A stretch of DNA of 64,000 nucleotides from Dyella humicola (GTDB lineage Bacteria; Pseudomonadota; Gammaproteobacteria; Xanthomonadales; Rhodanobacteraceae), in assembly GCF_026283945.1 (NCBI RefSeq), contig NZ_JAPDPC010000001.1:1612001-1676000 (forward strand), written 5' to 3'. Every line of letters starts with the position of its first letter. Within the stretch, counting starts at the first letter, position 1. Position numbers and translations under genes: made by a program. The notes under the pieces were generated by a model, which was not told the origin of the DNA, made no database searches, and was given only the letters and a program-made list of their open reading frames with translations. Below are positions 1-7,503 of this stretch, one piece after another.

Positions 1-298
1 AGGCCGCGGCGAGCCACAGGGCGATACCACGCATGGCCACTTCCGGATTGTCGGAGCGGGCTCGCGCAAAGCCGATATCGGTGCCTTGGCCCCAGGGCAG
101 GTAGCGTTCTTCTGGCGGCGTCCCATAGAGATGCGGAAAGTCGCTGCGTGCTGCCTGCCCAATTTCACGCAGCGCCATGGTGCCGAGTCGAGAGCGGCTG
201 CGCTTGGGTAGTTCGTTGATGCTGTGCTCAATCTCGCGAAATTGCCGGCCCAGCTGCCGGCCGCGGTTCATCGCAATAAGTCGGGTCACGATGCGCAC
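1..298 (-). CDS. Conserved hypothetical protein, N-terminal part (runs off window)
   Basis: Reading leftwards from a GTG at 298 gives at least 99 codons without a stop, cut by the window edge. A GAGGAC Shine-Dalgarno-like stretch lies about 7 bases before this GTG, which decided the start; a second GTG (289) and an ATG (271) are in frame just downstream. The visible part is rich in Arg and Gln, has no signal peptide, and contains an acidic and aromatic stretch (YLPWGQGTD) around residue 78. I do not recognise the family. It lies downstream of psd on the same strand with about 150 bases between, so the two could be co-transcribed. Codon use matches the neighbours and the reading looks genuine, but no function can be assigned. 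Confidence 0.6.
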   Translation of the reverse strand, partial: MRIVTRLIAMNRGRQLGRQFREIEHSINELPKRSRSRLGTMALREIGQAARSDFPHLYGTPPEERYLPWGQGTDIGFARARSDNPEVAMRGIALWLAAA

Positions 299-445
299 GG
301 GCTGTCCTCGGTCTGACCACGGTTGGCGCGCACACGGCGCTGTCGAGCCGGGATGTTAATCGCGCTCACGATGGCATTGCGCCAAAAAGGTCACAAAACG
401 ACGCGGTGCGTCAGCATCCCGTCAAGATTTTGACGCGATGGCCGG

Positions 446-1291
446 TCAGCCCTGGAGCTGGACGCCCAGCCGCTGGCCTACCTTCACTGGCTCTTGCGAC
501 GCGAGTCCGTCGAGTTCCGCCATGCCTTCCGGGAACAGCAGGATCACCGTGGAGCCCATGTTGAAGCGGGCCATTTCGGCAAAGCGCTCCAGCGCAATCT
601 TCTGGCCCGTGAATGACTTGCGTCGAATCGAGGAGGCATAGGGCGGGATCACCAGGCCGTCCCACACGGTGGCCACGCTGGACACCAGGACGGCCCCCAC
701 CATGACCACGACGAAGGGACCATGCTCACCCTCGAAGTGACAAACCAGTCGCTCGTTGCGCGCGAACAGGCGCGGAATCGCCTCCACCGCGAACGGTGCC
801 ACGCTGAAGATGCGGCCGGGCACGTGCACGGTTTCCTTCAGCGTGCCGGCAAGCGGCATGTGCACGCGGTGGTAGTCGCGCGGCGACAGATAGATGGTGG
901 CAAATCGACCGTTGCGGTACGGCACGGCGCTGGCCTCGTCGCCCAGCAGTTCTGCCGCGGTGTACTCCTGGCCCTTGGCCTGGAAGATACGGCCGTCGAC
1001 GACCTTGCCCAGTTGGCTGATCTTGCCGTCGGCCGGCGAGAGCAGGGCGGTCGGGCTGGCGTCCGCGCGACGCGCATCGGGCCGCAGCTTCCGCGTAAAG
1101 AACGCATTGAAGTGCTGGTAGGCCAGTGCATCGGGCTGCGCTGCCTCGGCCATATTGACCTGGTAATTGCGCACGACAGTGCTGATCAGGAAGTCCTTCC
1201 ACGGCTTGAACGTCCAGCGCGTGGCCCAGTAGACCACCCGCGACAGGGCGCGATGGGGAAGGAGGTATTGCAGGAGTACGTTGAAGGTCAT
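446..1291 (-). CDS. psd: Phosphatidylserine decarboxylase proenzyme
   Basis: 281 residues, close to E. coli Psd. The enzyme decarboxylates phosphatidylserine to phosphatidylethanolamine at the inner membrane, the last step of PE synthesis. The proenzyme cleaves itself at a conserved Gly-Ser to form a pyruvoyl group; here the motif reads MGST with Ser at about residue 247, leaving a C-terminal alpha chain of roughly 35 residues. The central region carries the usual HRVHMP motif (YHRVHMPLAG) with the autocleavage histidine. The ATG at 1291 fits the family N-terminus. The gene is monocistronic or leads the unknown gene at 1-298, and it is followed upstream by the repeat-rich gap 1292-2178. Confidence 0.96.
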   Translation of the reverse strand: MTFNVLLQYLLPHRALSRVVYWATRWTFKPWKDFLISTVVRNYQVNMAEAAQPDALAYQHFNAFFTRKLRPDARRADASPTALLSPADGKISQLGKVVDGRIFQAKGQEYTAAELLGDEASAVPYRNGRFATIYLSPRDYHRVHMPLAGTLKETVHVPGRIFSVAPFAVEAIPRLFARNERLVCHFEGEHGPFVVVMVGAVLVSSVATVWDGLVIPPYASSIRRKSFTGQKIALERFAEMARFNMGSTVILLFPEGMAELDGLASQEPVKVGQRLGVQLQG

Positions 1292-1470
1292 CCCGCAAGT
1301 ATGAACGATGCGCGCAATTATTACGCCTCGGGCTCGCGTCTGCTCCTTCTCGCCGTTGGGGAGCAGGTTGGGATGAGGGGTGGGTGCTCGCGACTGCGCG
1401 ACAACTGAGCGCTATCGCCAGGGTGCCGCTTACGCAGCGGGCGTTTCGATCGCCTGCCGGCGCTCGAGTC

Positions 1471-1500
1471 ACTTTTCTTTTGCTGGCCCAAAAGAAAAGT
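1471..1500. repeat. Perfect 12-bp stem hairpin, left copy
   Basis: ACTTTTCTTTTG (1471-1482) pairs perfectly with CAAAAGAAAAGT (1489-1500) around the 6-base loop CTGGCC. It sits inside the left arm of the large inverted repeat. The A and T runs next to a stem could also let it work as a bidirectional terminator. Confidence 0.85.
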
Positions 1501-1848
1501 AACCCAAAGAAAACGGCCTCTAGAGCTGGTAGCACTCCGTCAGATAGAAGCGTTGGAAGGTTCCCGTGACTAGGGAACTGACTGCCCACGGCGCGACACC
1601 GCGGCTACCCCGCAACGCGCCAAGGCGATGAGGACTTAAGGCAGGCTCGGCCGACGGTCGAGACGCTGGCGGTATCCCAATACTCAGATGGCCATCCGAT
1701 CATCGACGCCTTAAGCCCTCTACGCCATGGCGCGTTGCGGTGTAGCCGCTGTGTGTCGGCCGTGGGCCGCCACTATTTCGGCTGGCCACGCCCGTCAGGC
1801 TCGTATCCCGCGCCATGCTATGAGCTCTTTAGGCCACTACTTTGGGTT

Positions 1849-1878
1849 ACTTTTCTTTTGGGCCAGCAAAAGAAAAGT
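1849..1878. repeat. Perfect 12-bp stem hairpin, right copy
   Basis: The same hairpin as at 1471-1500, but with the loop GGCCAG, the reverse complement of the left loop. This shows the two copies are inserted in opposite orientation. Confidence 0.85.
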
Positions 1879-2178
1879 GACCCGGACCGCGGCAGCGGTT
1901 CGGAACGCCCGCTGCGTAAGCGGCACGCTGGCCACATCGCTCGATCAACGCGTGATGGCAAGCCCCGCCCCTCATCCCAGCCTTCTCCTCGAGGGGGACA
2001 AGGAGCAGAAGGGAGCGACTCCGCGATCGAGCAGGCCGTCGGAACGCCTGTGTTGCGTCAGTGGCGAACAGGCCGTGACCCGACAACCAAGCGCACCAGG
2101 CTAGGCCCGCACCGGGCCACAGCGGCCCCCGGCCCCGCACCGGCTATACTTTGCGACCCCCAAAGACCAATAACCGCC

Positions 2179-3105
2179 GTGACCCACGAACTCGCCTCCA
2201 TCATCGACTTCATCCGTTACGGCGCCAGCCGCTTCTCGGCGGCCGGGCTCACTTTCGGTCATAGCCATGACAACCCCATCGACGAGGCCACCCATTTGGT
2301 GCTCGCCAGCCTGCACCTGCCGCCGGATATCCCGCCGGCCTATGGCGCGGGCAGGCTGACCACCGAAGAGCGCGAGCGCGTGCTGGCCTTGATCGAGCGT
2401 CGCGTCACCGAGCGTCTGCCGGTGGCTTACCTGGTCGGCGAAACCTGGTTCGCCGGCTTGAAGTTCAAGAGCGATCGCCGCGCCCTGGTGCCGCGTTCGC
2501 CGATCGCCGAGTTGATCGAGTCGGGCTTCGCGCCGTGGCTGGATCACCGTCATGTCGAGCGGGCGCTGGACTTGTGCACTGGCTCGGGCTGCATCGGCAT
2601 TGCGATGGCCGAGTACAACCCGGATTGGCAGGTCGATATCGTCGACATCAGTGACGATGCGCTGTCGCTGGCGCGCGAGAACATCGTGTTCCAGCACGTC
2701 GAAGGTCGCGTCGAGGCCGTCAAGTCCGACCTGTTCAACGGGCTGAAGGGGCGCCGCTACGACCTTATTGTCTCCAATCCGCCTTATGTCACCGAAGACG
2801 AGTACGCGGCGCTGCCAGGTGAGTACAGCCATGAGCCCAAGCTTGGCCTGACCTCGGGTGACGATGGTTTGGATATCTGCGTGCGCATGCTCAACGAGGC
2901 GGCCGATTACCTCACTGAGGATGGTTTGCTGATTGTCGAAGTGGGCGAGAGCGAGCACGCGCTGGCGGCCTTGCTGCCGGAAGTCCCGTTCGTATGGATC
3001 GAATTCAAGGTGGGTGCGATGGGCGTGTTTGCGCTGGAGCGGCGCGATCTCATCGAGCATGCCGCAGCCATTCGTGAGGCGGCGGCCGCTCGCCAGGGCC
3101 GCTGA
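2179..3105 (+). CDS. prmB: 50S ribosomal protein L3 N5-glutamine methyltransferase
   Basis: The reading frame is open far upstream, but homology begins at the GTG at 2179, giving 308 residues, the normal PrmB length. The protein transfers a methyl group from S-adenosylmethionine to a glutamine of ribosomal protein L3. The catalytic NPPY motif is at about residues 200-203, preceded by a class I SAM-binding fold with the glycine motif DLCTGSGCIGI. NPPYVTEDEY and the long N-terminal helical domain fit PrmB better than PrmC. It is the first gene of the plus-strand housekeeping block, nine bases before the next gene, so they are probably co-transcribed. The upstream in-frame ATG-like starts lie in the repeat element and were rejected. 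Confidence 0.92.
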   Translation: MTHELASIIDFIRYGASRFSAAGLTFGHSHDNPIDEATHLVLASLHLPPDIPPAYGAGRLTTEERERVLALIERRVTERLPVAYLVGETWFAGLKFKSDRRALVPRSPIAELIESGFAPWLDHRHVERALDLCTGSGCIGIAMAEYNPDWQVDIVDISDDALSLARENIVFQHVEGRVEAVKSDLFNGLKGRRYDLIVSNPPYVTEDEYAALPGEYSHEPKLGLTSGDDGLDICVRMLNEAADYLTEDGLLIVEVGESEHALAALLPEVPFVWIEFKVGAMGVFALERRDLIEHAAAIREAAAARQGR

Positions 3106-3114
3106 TTCATTACG

Positions 3115-3681
3115 GTGGAACTGGGCACATCCCGTCTTCGCATCGACGCCTTGCACCTCGAAGACGCAGATGCCCTGTTTCGCTATCGCGCCGATCCGCA
3201 GGTGGCGCGTTACCAGGGCTGGCGGCCGGATTCGCTGGCGGACGCCCTGGGCTTCATCGGAATCCAGGTCGGCCTGGCTTCACCCTCGCCGGGATGCTGG
3301 TTCCAGCGCGCCATCCGGTTGCGCGATGACGGTTTGCTGATCGGTGATCTCGGCCTGCACCTTTCCGAGGGCCGCCAAGTCGAGTTCGGGATCAGTGTTT
3401 CGCCAGCGCACCAGGGGCAGGGCTATGCCCGCGAGGCCATGGCTGCCGTGCTCGCCTACGTGTTTGGCAGGTTGCATGCGCATCGCGTGCACGCGTCCGT
3501 CGACCCGCGCAATCTGGCTAGCATGGCGCTGTTGCGCGCACTGGGATTGCGCCAGGAGGCCCATTTTCGCGAGTGCTTGAGGATTCGCGGTGAGTGGGTG
3601 GACGATGTCGTGTTCGCCCTGCTGGCAAGCGAGTGGCAGGGCGCGCGGCCCGAAGGCGCATCCTCGAGCGCATCGCGCTAA
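3115..3681 (+). CDS. GNAT family N-acetyltransferase (RimJ/RimL type)
   Basis: 188 residues from a GTG at 3115. The fold is that of the RimJ/RimL branch of GNAT acetyltransferases: an N-terminal strand ([16 protein letters not shown]), the pyrophosphate-binding turn for acetyl-CoA ([15 protein letters not shown]-x-x-G-x-A type) at about residues 97-109, and the C-terminal N[11 protein letters not shown] motif at about 135-146. The acceptor is unknown; relatives acetylate ribosomal protein N-termini or small molecules. It sits between prmB and aroC with short gaps and is probably part of their transcript. Confidence 0.85.
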   Translation: MELGTSRLRIDALHLEDADALFRYRADPQVARYQGWRPDSLADALGFIGIQVGLASPSPGCWFQRAIRLRDDGLLIGDLGLHLSEGRQVEFGISVSPAHQGQGYAREAMAAVLAYVFGRLHAHRVHASVDPRNLASMALLRALGLRQEAHFRECLRIRGEWVDDVVFALLASEWQGARPEGASSSASR

Positions 3682-3716
3682 GCTGTGCGGGTTTCCGTCC
3701 AGACGTCCAGAGCCTC

Positions 3717-4805
3717 GTGTCCAGCAATTCCTTCGGCAAACTCTTTACCGTCACCACCTTCGGCGAGAGCCACGGACCGGCCATTGGCTGCGTGATCGAT
3801 GGTTGCCCGCCGGGCCTGGCCATTGCGCCTGAGGAATTCCGCGCCGATCTCGATCGTCGCGCCACCGGCAAGAGTCGGCATACCTCGCAGCGACGCGAAG
3901 CCGACGAGGTGGAAATCCTTTCCGGCGTGTTCGAGGGTCGCACGACCGGCACGCCGATCGCGCTGCTGATCCGCAACACCGATCAGCGCAGCAAGGACTA
4001 CGGCGATATCGCCGAGACGTTCCGCCCCGGGCACGCCGATTACACCTATTGGCAGAAGTACGGCATCCGCGATCCGCGCGGTGGCGGGCGTTCATCCGCG
4101 CGCGAGACCACCATGCGCGTGGCCGCCGGCGTGATCGCGAAGAAGTGGCTGGCCGAGCGTCATGGCGTGCGTGTGCGCGGCTACATGGCGCAAATCGGCG
4201 AGATCACCCCGGGCACCTTCGATTGGGACGTGGTCGAGCAGAATGCCTTCTTCTGGCCTGATGCCCATGAGGTATCGGCGCTGGAGTCTTATATGGATGC
4301 CTTGCGCAAGTCCGGCGATTCGGTGGGCGCCCGCGTAAATGTGGTGGCTGAAGGCGTGCCACCAGGCTGGGGCGAACCGATCTACGGCAAGCTGGATGGT
4401 GACCTGGCCGCCGCGTTGATGTCGATCAATGCGGTGAAAGGCGTGGAGATCGGCGATGGCTTCGCGGTAGTCACGCAGCACGGCAGCCAGCATCGCGATG
4501 AAATGGCCTTGGACGGCTTTACGTCCAATCATGCTGGCGGCATCCTGGGTGGCATCAGCACCGGTCAGGCGGTGATCGCATCCATGGCGCTCAAGCCGAC
4601 CTCCAGCATTCTCATTCCTGGGCGTAGCGTGAACCTGGCCGGCGAGCCGGTCGAGGTGGTTACCAAGGGGCGTCACGACCCTTGTGTCGGTATCCGCGCC
4701 ACGCCGATTGCCGAGGCGATGGTGGCGCTGGTGCTGATGGATCACGCTCTGCGTCATCGCGCGCAATGTGGTGACGTGGGTGAGGTAAGTCCCCGCATCC
4801 CCTAA
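3717..4805 (+). CDS. aroC: Chorismate synthase
   Basis: 362 residues, close to the 361 of E. coli AroC. It makes chorismate from 5-enolpyruvylshikimate-3-phosphate using reduced FMN, the last common step for aromatic amino acids. Family signatures are visible: the N-terminal [16 protein letters not shown], the basic [17 protein letters not shown] stretch, [10 protein letters not shown], and the C-terminal [18 protein letters not shown]. The start is the GTG at 3717, since the family begins with a short segment before [15 protein letters not shown]; the frame is open further upstream inside the GNAT gene. Its supply of chorismate feeds the trp genes about 6 kb downstream. Confidence 0.96.
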   Translation: MSSNSFGKLFTVTTFGESHGPAIGCVIDGCPPGLAIAPEEFRADLDRRATGKSRHTSQRREADEVEILSGVFEGRTTGTPIALLIRNTDQRSKDYGDIAETFRPGHADYTYWQKYGIRDPRGGGRSSARETTMRVAAGVIAKKWLAERHGVRVRGYMAQIGEITPGTFDWDVVEQNAFFWPDAHEVSALESYMDALRKSGDSVGARVNVVAEGVPPGWGEPIYGKLDGDLAAALMSINAVKGVEIGDGFAVVTQHGSQHRDEMALDGFTSNHAGGILGGISTGQAVIASMALKPTSSILIPGRSVNLAGEPVEVVTKGRHDPCVGIRATPIAEAMVALVLMDHALRHRAQCGDVGEVSPRIP

Positions 4806-4864
4806 GTTACGTGGGCGTACGGCCTTGATGGCTCGCCCCATGCAGAGAGCTTGAAGTAACGCTG

Positions 4865-5884
4865 ATGATCGCCAAACCGAAAGTCTGGGTCGCGCGCCCC
4901 CTGTTTCCCGATGTGCTGGCGCGTCTGGCCGAATATGTCGACGTGCAGGCCGAGGCAGTGGAGCGAAAGCACAGCGCAGCGGAACTGCGGGAGAAGCTGG
5001 CCCATGTCGATGGCGCCTTGATTGGGCTGTCGGATCGGATCGACGCTGCGGCGCTCGAGGGCAACCATCGGCTCAAGGTGGTGGCCAATCTTGGCGTCGG
5101 CTTCAACAACCTCGATCTCGATGCGATGACCAGGGCCGGCGTGCTCGGCTGCAACACGCCCGACGTGCTGACCGAGAGCGTGGCCGACTACGCCTGGGCC
5201 CTGATGCTGGCGGCGGCCCGTCGCGTGGGTGCGGCAGAACGCTGGCTGCGGGCAGGGCAGTGGGCGGGCAGTCAGATGCGCTTCGATGACTGGCTGGGCG
5301 TCGATGTGCACGGCCGGACACTGGGCATTCTTGGCATGGGTCGCATCGGCCGGGCCATTGCACGGCGGGCCGTCGGCTTCGACATGCGGGTGATCTATCA
5401 CAACCGCTCGCGGCTGCCCGAGCCGGTCGAGCGCGAATACGGTGCCACCCTGGTGGCCAAGCCCGAACTGCTGCGCCAGGCGGACCACCTGGTACTGGTG
5501 CTACCTTTTACGGCCGCGAACCGGCACGCGATCGGCGCTGAGGAGCTGGCTCAGATGAAGCCTTCGGCGGTGCTGGTCAATATGGCGCGGGGTGGCATCG
5601 TGGATGATGCGGCGCTGGCGGCGGCCTTGCGTGATGGCAAGCTGGCGGCAGCCGGCCTGGATGTCTTCGAGGGCGAGCCAGTCGTGCATCCGGACCTGCT
5701 GGCGTTGGACAATGTGATACTGAGCCCGCATATCGCCAGCGCAAGCGAAGATACGCGCCGCTCCATGGCCCGGGTGGCGGCCGATAATGTCATCGCTGCC
5801 CTGGGTTACGGTGAGGCGGCCGGAAAGCCGCCGACGCCGCTCAACCCGGCGGTAATGAGCCACTGGGCAACACGTAAAGCGTGA
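4865..5884 (+). CDS. D-2-hydroxyacid dehydrogenase (glyoxylate/hydroxypyruvate reductase-like)
   Basis: 339 residues, a D-isomer-specific 2-hydroxyacid dehydrogenase. The NAD(P)-binding G-x-G-x-x-G is GMGRIG (residues 157-162). The catalytic triad of the family is present: Arg242 (NMARGG), Glu271 (FEGEP) and His289 (SPHIAS). The substrate-loop NLGVGFNNLD is like that of GhrB and glyoxylate reductases, which reduce glyoxylate, hydroxypyruvate or 2-ketogluconate. The basic HNRSR after the second strand suggests NADPH preference (inference). It lies 59 bases after aroC on the same strand. The exact substrate cannot be read from sequence. Confidence 0.88.
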   Translation: MIAKPKVWVARPLFPDVLARLAEYVDVQAEAVERKHSAAELREKLAHVDGALIGLSDRIDAAALEGNHRLKVVANLGVGFNNLDLDAMTRAGVLGCNTPDVLTESVADYAWALMLAAARRVGAAERWLRAGQWAGSQMRFDDWLGVDVHGRTLGILGMGRIGRAIARRAVGFDMRVIYHNRSRLPEPVEREYGATLVAKPELLRQADHLVLVLPFTAANRHAIGAEELAQMKPSAVLVNMARGGIVDDAALAAALRDGKLAAAGLDVFEGEPVVHPDLLALDNVILSPHIASASEDTRRSMARVAADNVIAALGYGEAAGKPPTPLNPAVMSHWATRKA

Positions 5885-6004
5885 CGATATTCACGCCCGG
5901 GCGTGTCGCAGGTTGTTTTGCGCGCCGTCCCGGCTAGATTTCCGTTAATGCGGAGATCGGCGCCGTCGGGCGGTTTTCCGATTACTCCTACCTGATACCG
6001 GAAT

Positions 6005-7033
6005 ATGAGCAAGAAGAGCAGTTACAAGGTGGCAATGGTTGGCGCAACAGGCGCCGTGGGCGAGACCTTGCTGGCGATCCTGGCCGAGCGAGAATTTCCG
6101 ATCAGCGAGCTGGTGCCGCTGGCCAGCGAGCGCTCGGCGGGTGAGAAGATCACCTTCGACGGCAAACCGGTCACGGTACGCAATCTTGCCGACTACGATT
6201 TCGACGGCGTCGATATCGCGTTCTTCTCGGCCGGCGGTTCGGTCAGTCGCGAGCATGCGCACCGCGCGGCGGCGGCGGGTGCGGTGGTCATCGATAACAC
6301 GTCCGAATTCCGTTACCAGGACGATATCCCGCTGGTGGTGAGCGAGGTCAATCCGCACGCCATCGCCGAATACACCAATCGCGGCATCATCGCTAATCCA
6401 AACTGCTCCACCATGCAAATGCTGGTTGCGCTGGCGCCGATCCACCGTGCCGCCGGCATCGAGCGCATCAATGTGGCGACCTACCAGTCGGTGTCCGGCG
6501 CCGGTCGTAGCGGCATGGAAGAGCTGGGCAAGCAGACCGCGGCGATGCTCAGTTTCCAGGACGTCGAGCCCAAGAAGTTCTCCAAGCAGATCGCCTTCAA
6601 CGTGATCCCGCACATCGATGACTTCCAGCCCAACGGCTACACCAAGGAAGAAATGAAGATGGTGTGGGAGACGCGAAAAATTCTCGAGGACGACACCATC
6701 CAGGTGAATCCGACAGCCGTGCGCGTGCCGGTGTTCTACGGCCATGCCGAAGCCGTGCACGTGGAAACGCGCGACAAGATCACCGCGGAACAGGCTCGTG
6801 CACTCCTGGAGCAGGCCGAAGGCGTCGTCGTGATGGACGAGCGCAAGGCTGGCGGTTATCCCACCCCGGTAAGCGACGCCGCGGGCAAAGATCCGGTTTT
6901 CGTGGGGCGCATTCGCGAAGATATTTCTCACGAGCGCGGGCTGGACCTGTGGATCGTCGCGGACAATATCCGCAAGGGCGCGGCGCTCAATGCCGTGCAG
7001 ATCGCCGAGTTGTTGATCCAGGATTACCTGTAA
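6005..7033 (+). CDS. asd: Aspartate-semialdehyde dehydrogenase
   Basis: 342 residues. It reduces beta-aspartyl phosphate to aspartate semialdehyde with NADPH, the branch point to lysine, diaminopimelate, threonine and methionine. The nucleotide-binding GATGAVG is at residues 13-19 and the catalytic cysteine is Cys134 in NPNCSTMQ. The later IPHIDDFQPNGYTKEE and the RVPVFYGHAEAV substrate-site motifs are intact. The stop overlaps the start of the next gene (TAATG), so the two are translationally coupled. The order asd-fimV-truA is conserved in gammaproteobacteria. Confidence 0.96.
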   Translation: MSKKSSYKVAMVGATGAVGETLLAILAEREFPISELVPLASERSAGEKITFDGKPVTVRNLADYDFDGVDIAFFSAGGSVSREHAHRAAAAGAVVIDNTSEFRYQDDIPLVVSEVNPHAIAEYTNRGIIANPNCSTMQMLVALAPIHRAAGIERINVATYQSVSGAGRSGMEELGKQTAAMLSFQDVEPKKFSKQIAFNVIPHIDDFQPNGYTKEEMKMVWETRKILEDDTIQVNPTAVRVPVFYGHAEAVHVETRDKITAEQARALLEQAEGVVVMDERKAGGYPTPVSDAAGKDPVFVGRIREDISHERGLDLWIVADNIRKGAALNAVQIAELLIQDYL

Positions 7034-7320
7034 TGAAGGGCATGCTGTCCGGGTTGGTGTGGTGTGTGCTGGCGCTTGCTGCGCCAGTCCGGGCAGCAGA
7101 TGTCCAGGCGGCAGGCCCGGTGAGGGACCCCAAGCAGGTGGATCGTGAGATCGCCACCCAGGCGGTCAAGGTCAAAGAGCTGCAAAATGGTGTCGAGCGG
7201 GAGGAATCGCGTACGCACCAAAACGATGCGAAACTGAAGCAGCAGGACCAGGCCATCGCCGACCTGCAACAACAACTCAGGTCACTCAAGGGTACGCCAC
7301 AGGGGGGCGGTCATCTCTAA
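7033..7320 (+). CDS. Small secreted coiled-coil protein of unknown function
   Basis: 95 residues from the ATG that overlaps the asd stop (TAATG). Residues 1-21 form a signal peptide ending APVRA-A. From about residue 33 on the protein is a polar, Gln/Glu/Lys-rich helix (QQDQAIADLQQQLRSLK) that predicts as a coiled coil. No catalytic motif is visible. It sits exactly between asd and fimV; since FimV is an envelope hub protein, a periplasmic partner role is possible but is only inferred from position. I do not recognise a named family. Confidence 0.75.
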   Translation: MKGMLSGLVWCVLALAAPVRAADVQAAGPVRDPKQVDREIATQAVKVKELQNGVEREESRTHQNDAKLKQQDQAIADLQQQLRSLKGTPQGGGHL

Positions 7321-7503
7321 GTGGGCAGGGCGCATCCGGGGCGCCTTTCCAAGCAAGAACAAACCGTAGCAAGATGTCGTAAGCATTGGCCAGCGCTATT
7401 GTTGATTGGCCTGTACCTAACTAAAGTGACGCCTCGTTCCGGGTGCTACCGCCAAGCGGTAAGCCGATAAGAAACGTCACGGGGTCGTTCGGGGGAATAC
7501 GCG

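Larger units (their letters stand above)
1340..2012. repeat. Large imperfect inverted repeat, arms of about 300 bases
   Basis: This gene-free stretch folds on itself. The left arm (about 1340-1641) and right arm (about 1711-2012) are reverse complements with many mismatches. Clear anchors are GCAACGCGCCA and GGCTAC at 1605-1630 against 1715-1750, AACCCAAAG at 1500-1508 against 1840-1848, CGCCCGCTGCGTAAGCGGCA in the outer part of both arms, and a GGGATGAGGGG-type edge. Read in the corresponding frames, both arms translate to the same peptide pieces (FGLLFFWASKRKVTR and RNARCVSGTLA), an independent sign of common origin rather than of coding. The unpaired centre is about 70 bases. Such elements are common between genes in this bacterial group; I see no transposase. 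Confidence 0.75.

Noticed and set aside
2101-3156. 351-residue minus-strand ORF opposite prmB
   Set aside because: It is an antisense shadow of a well-supported gene.
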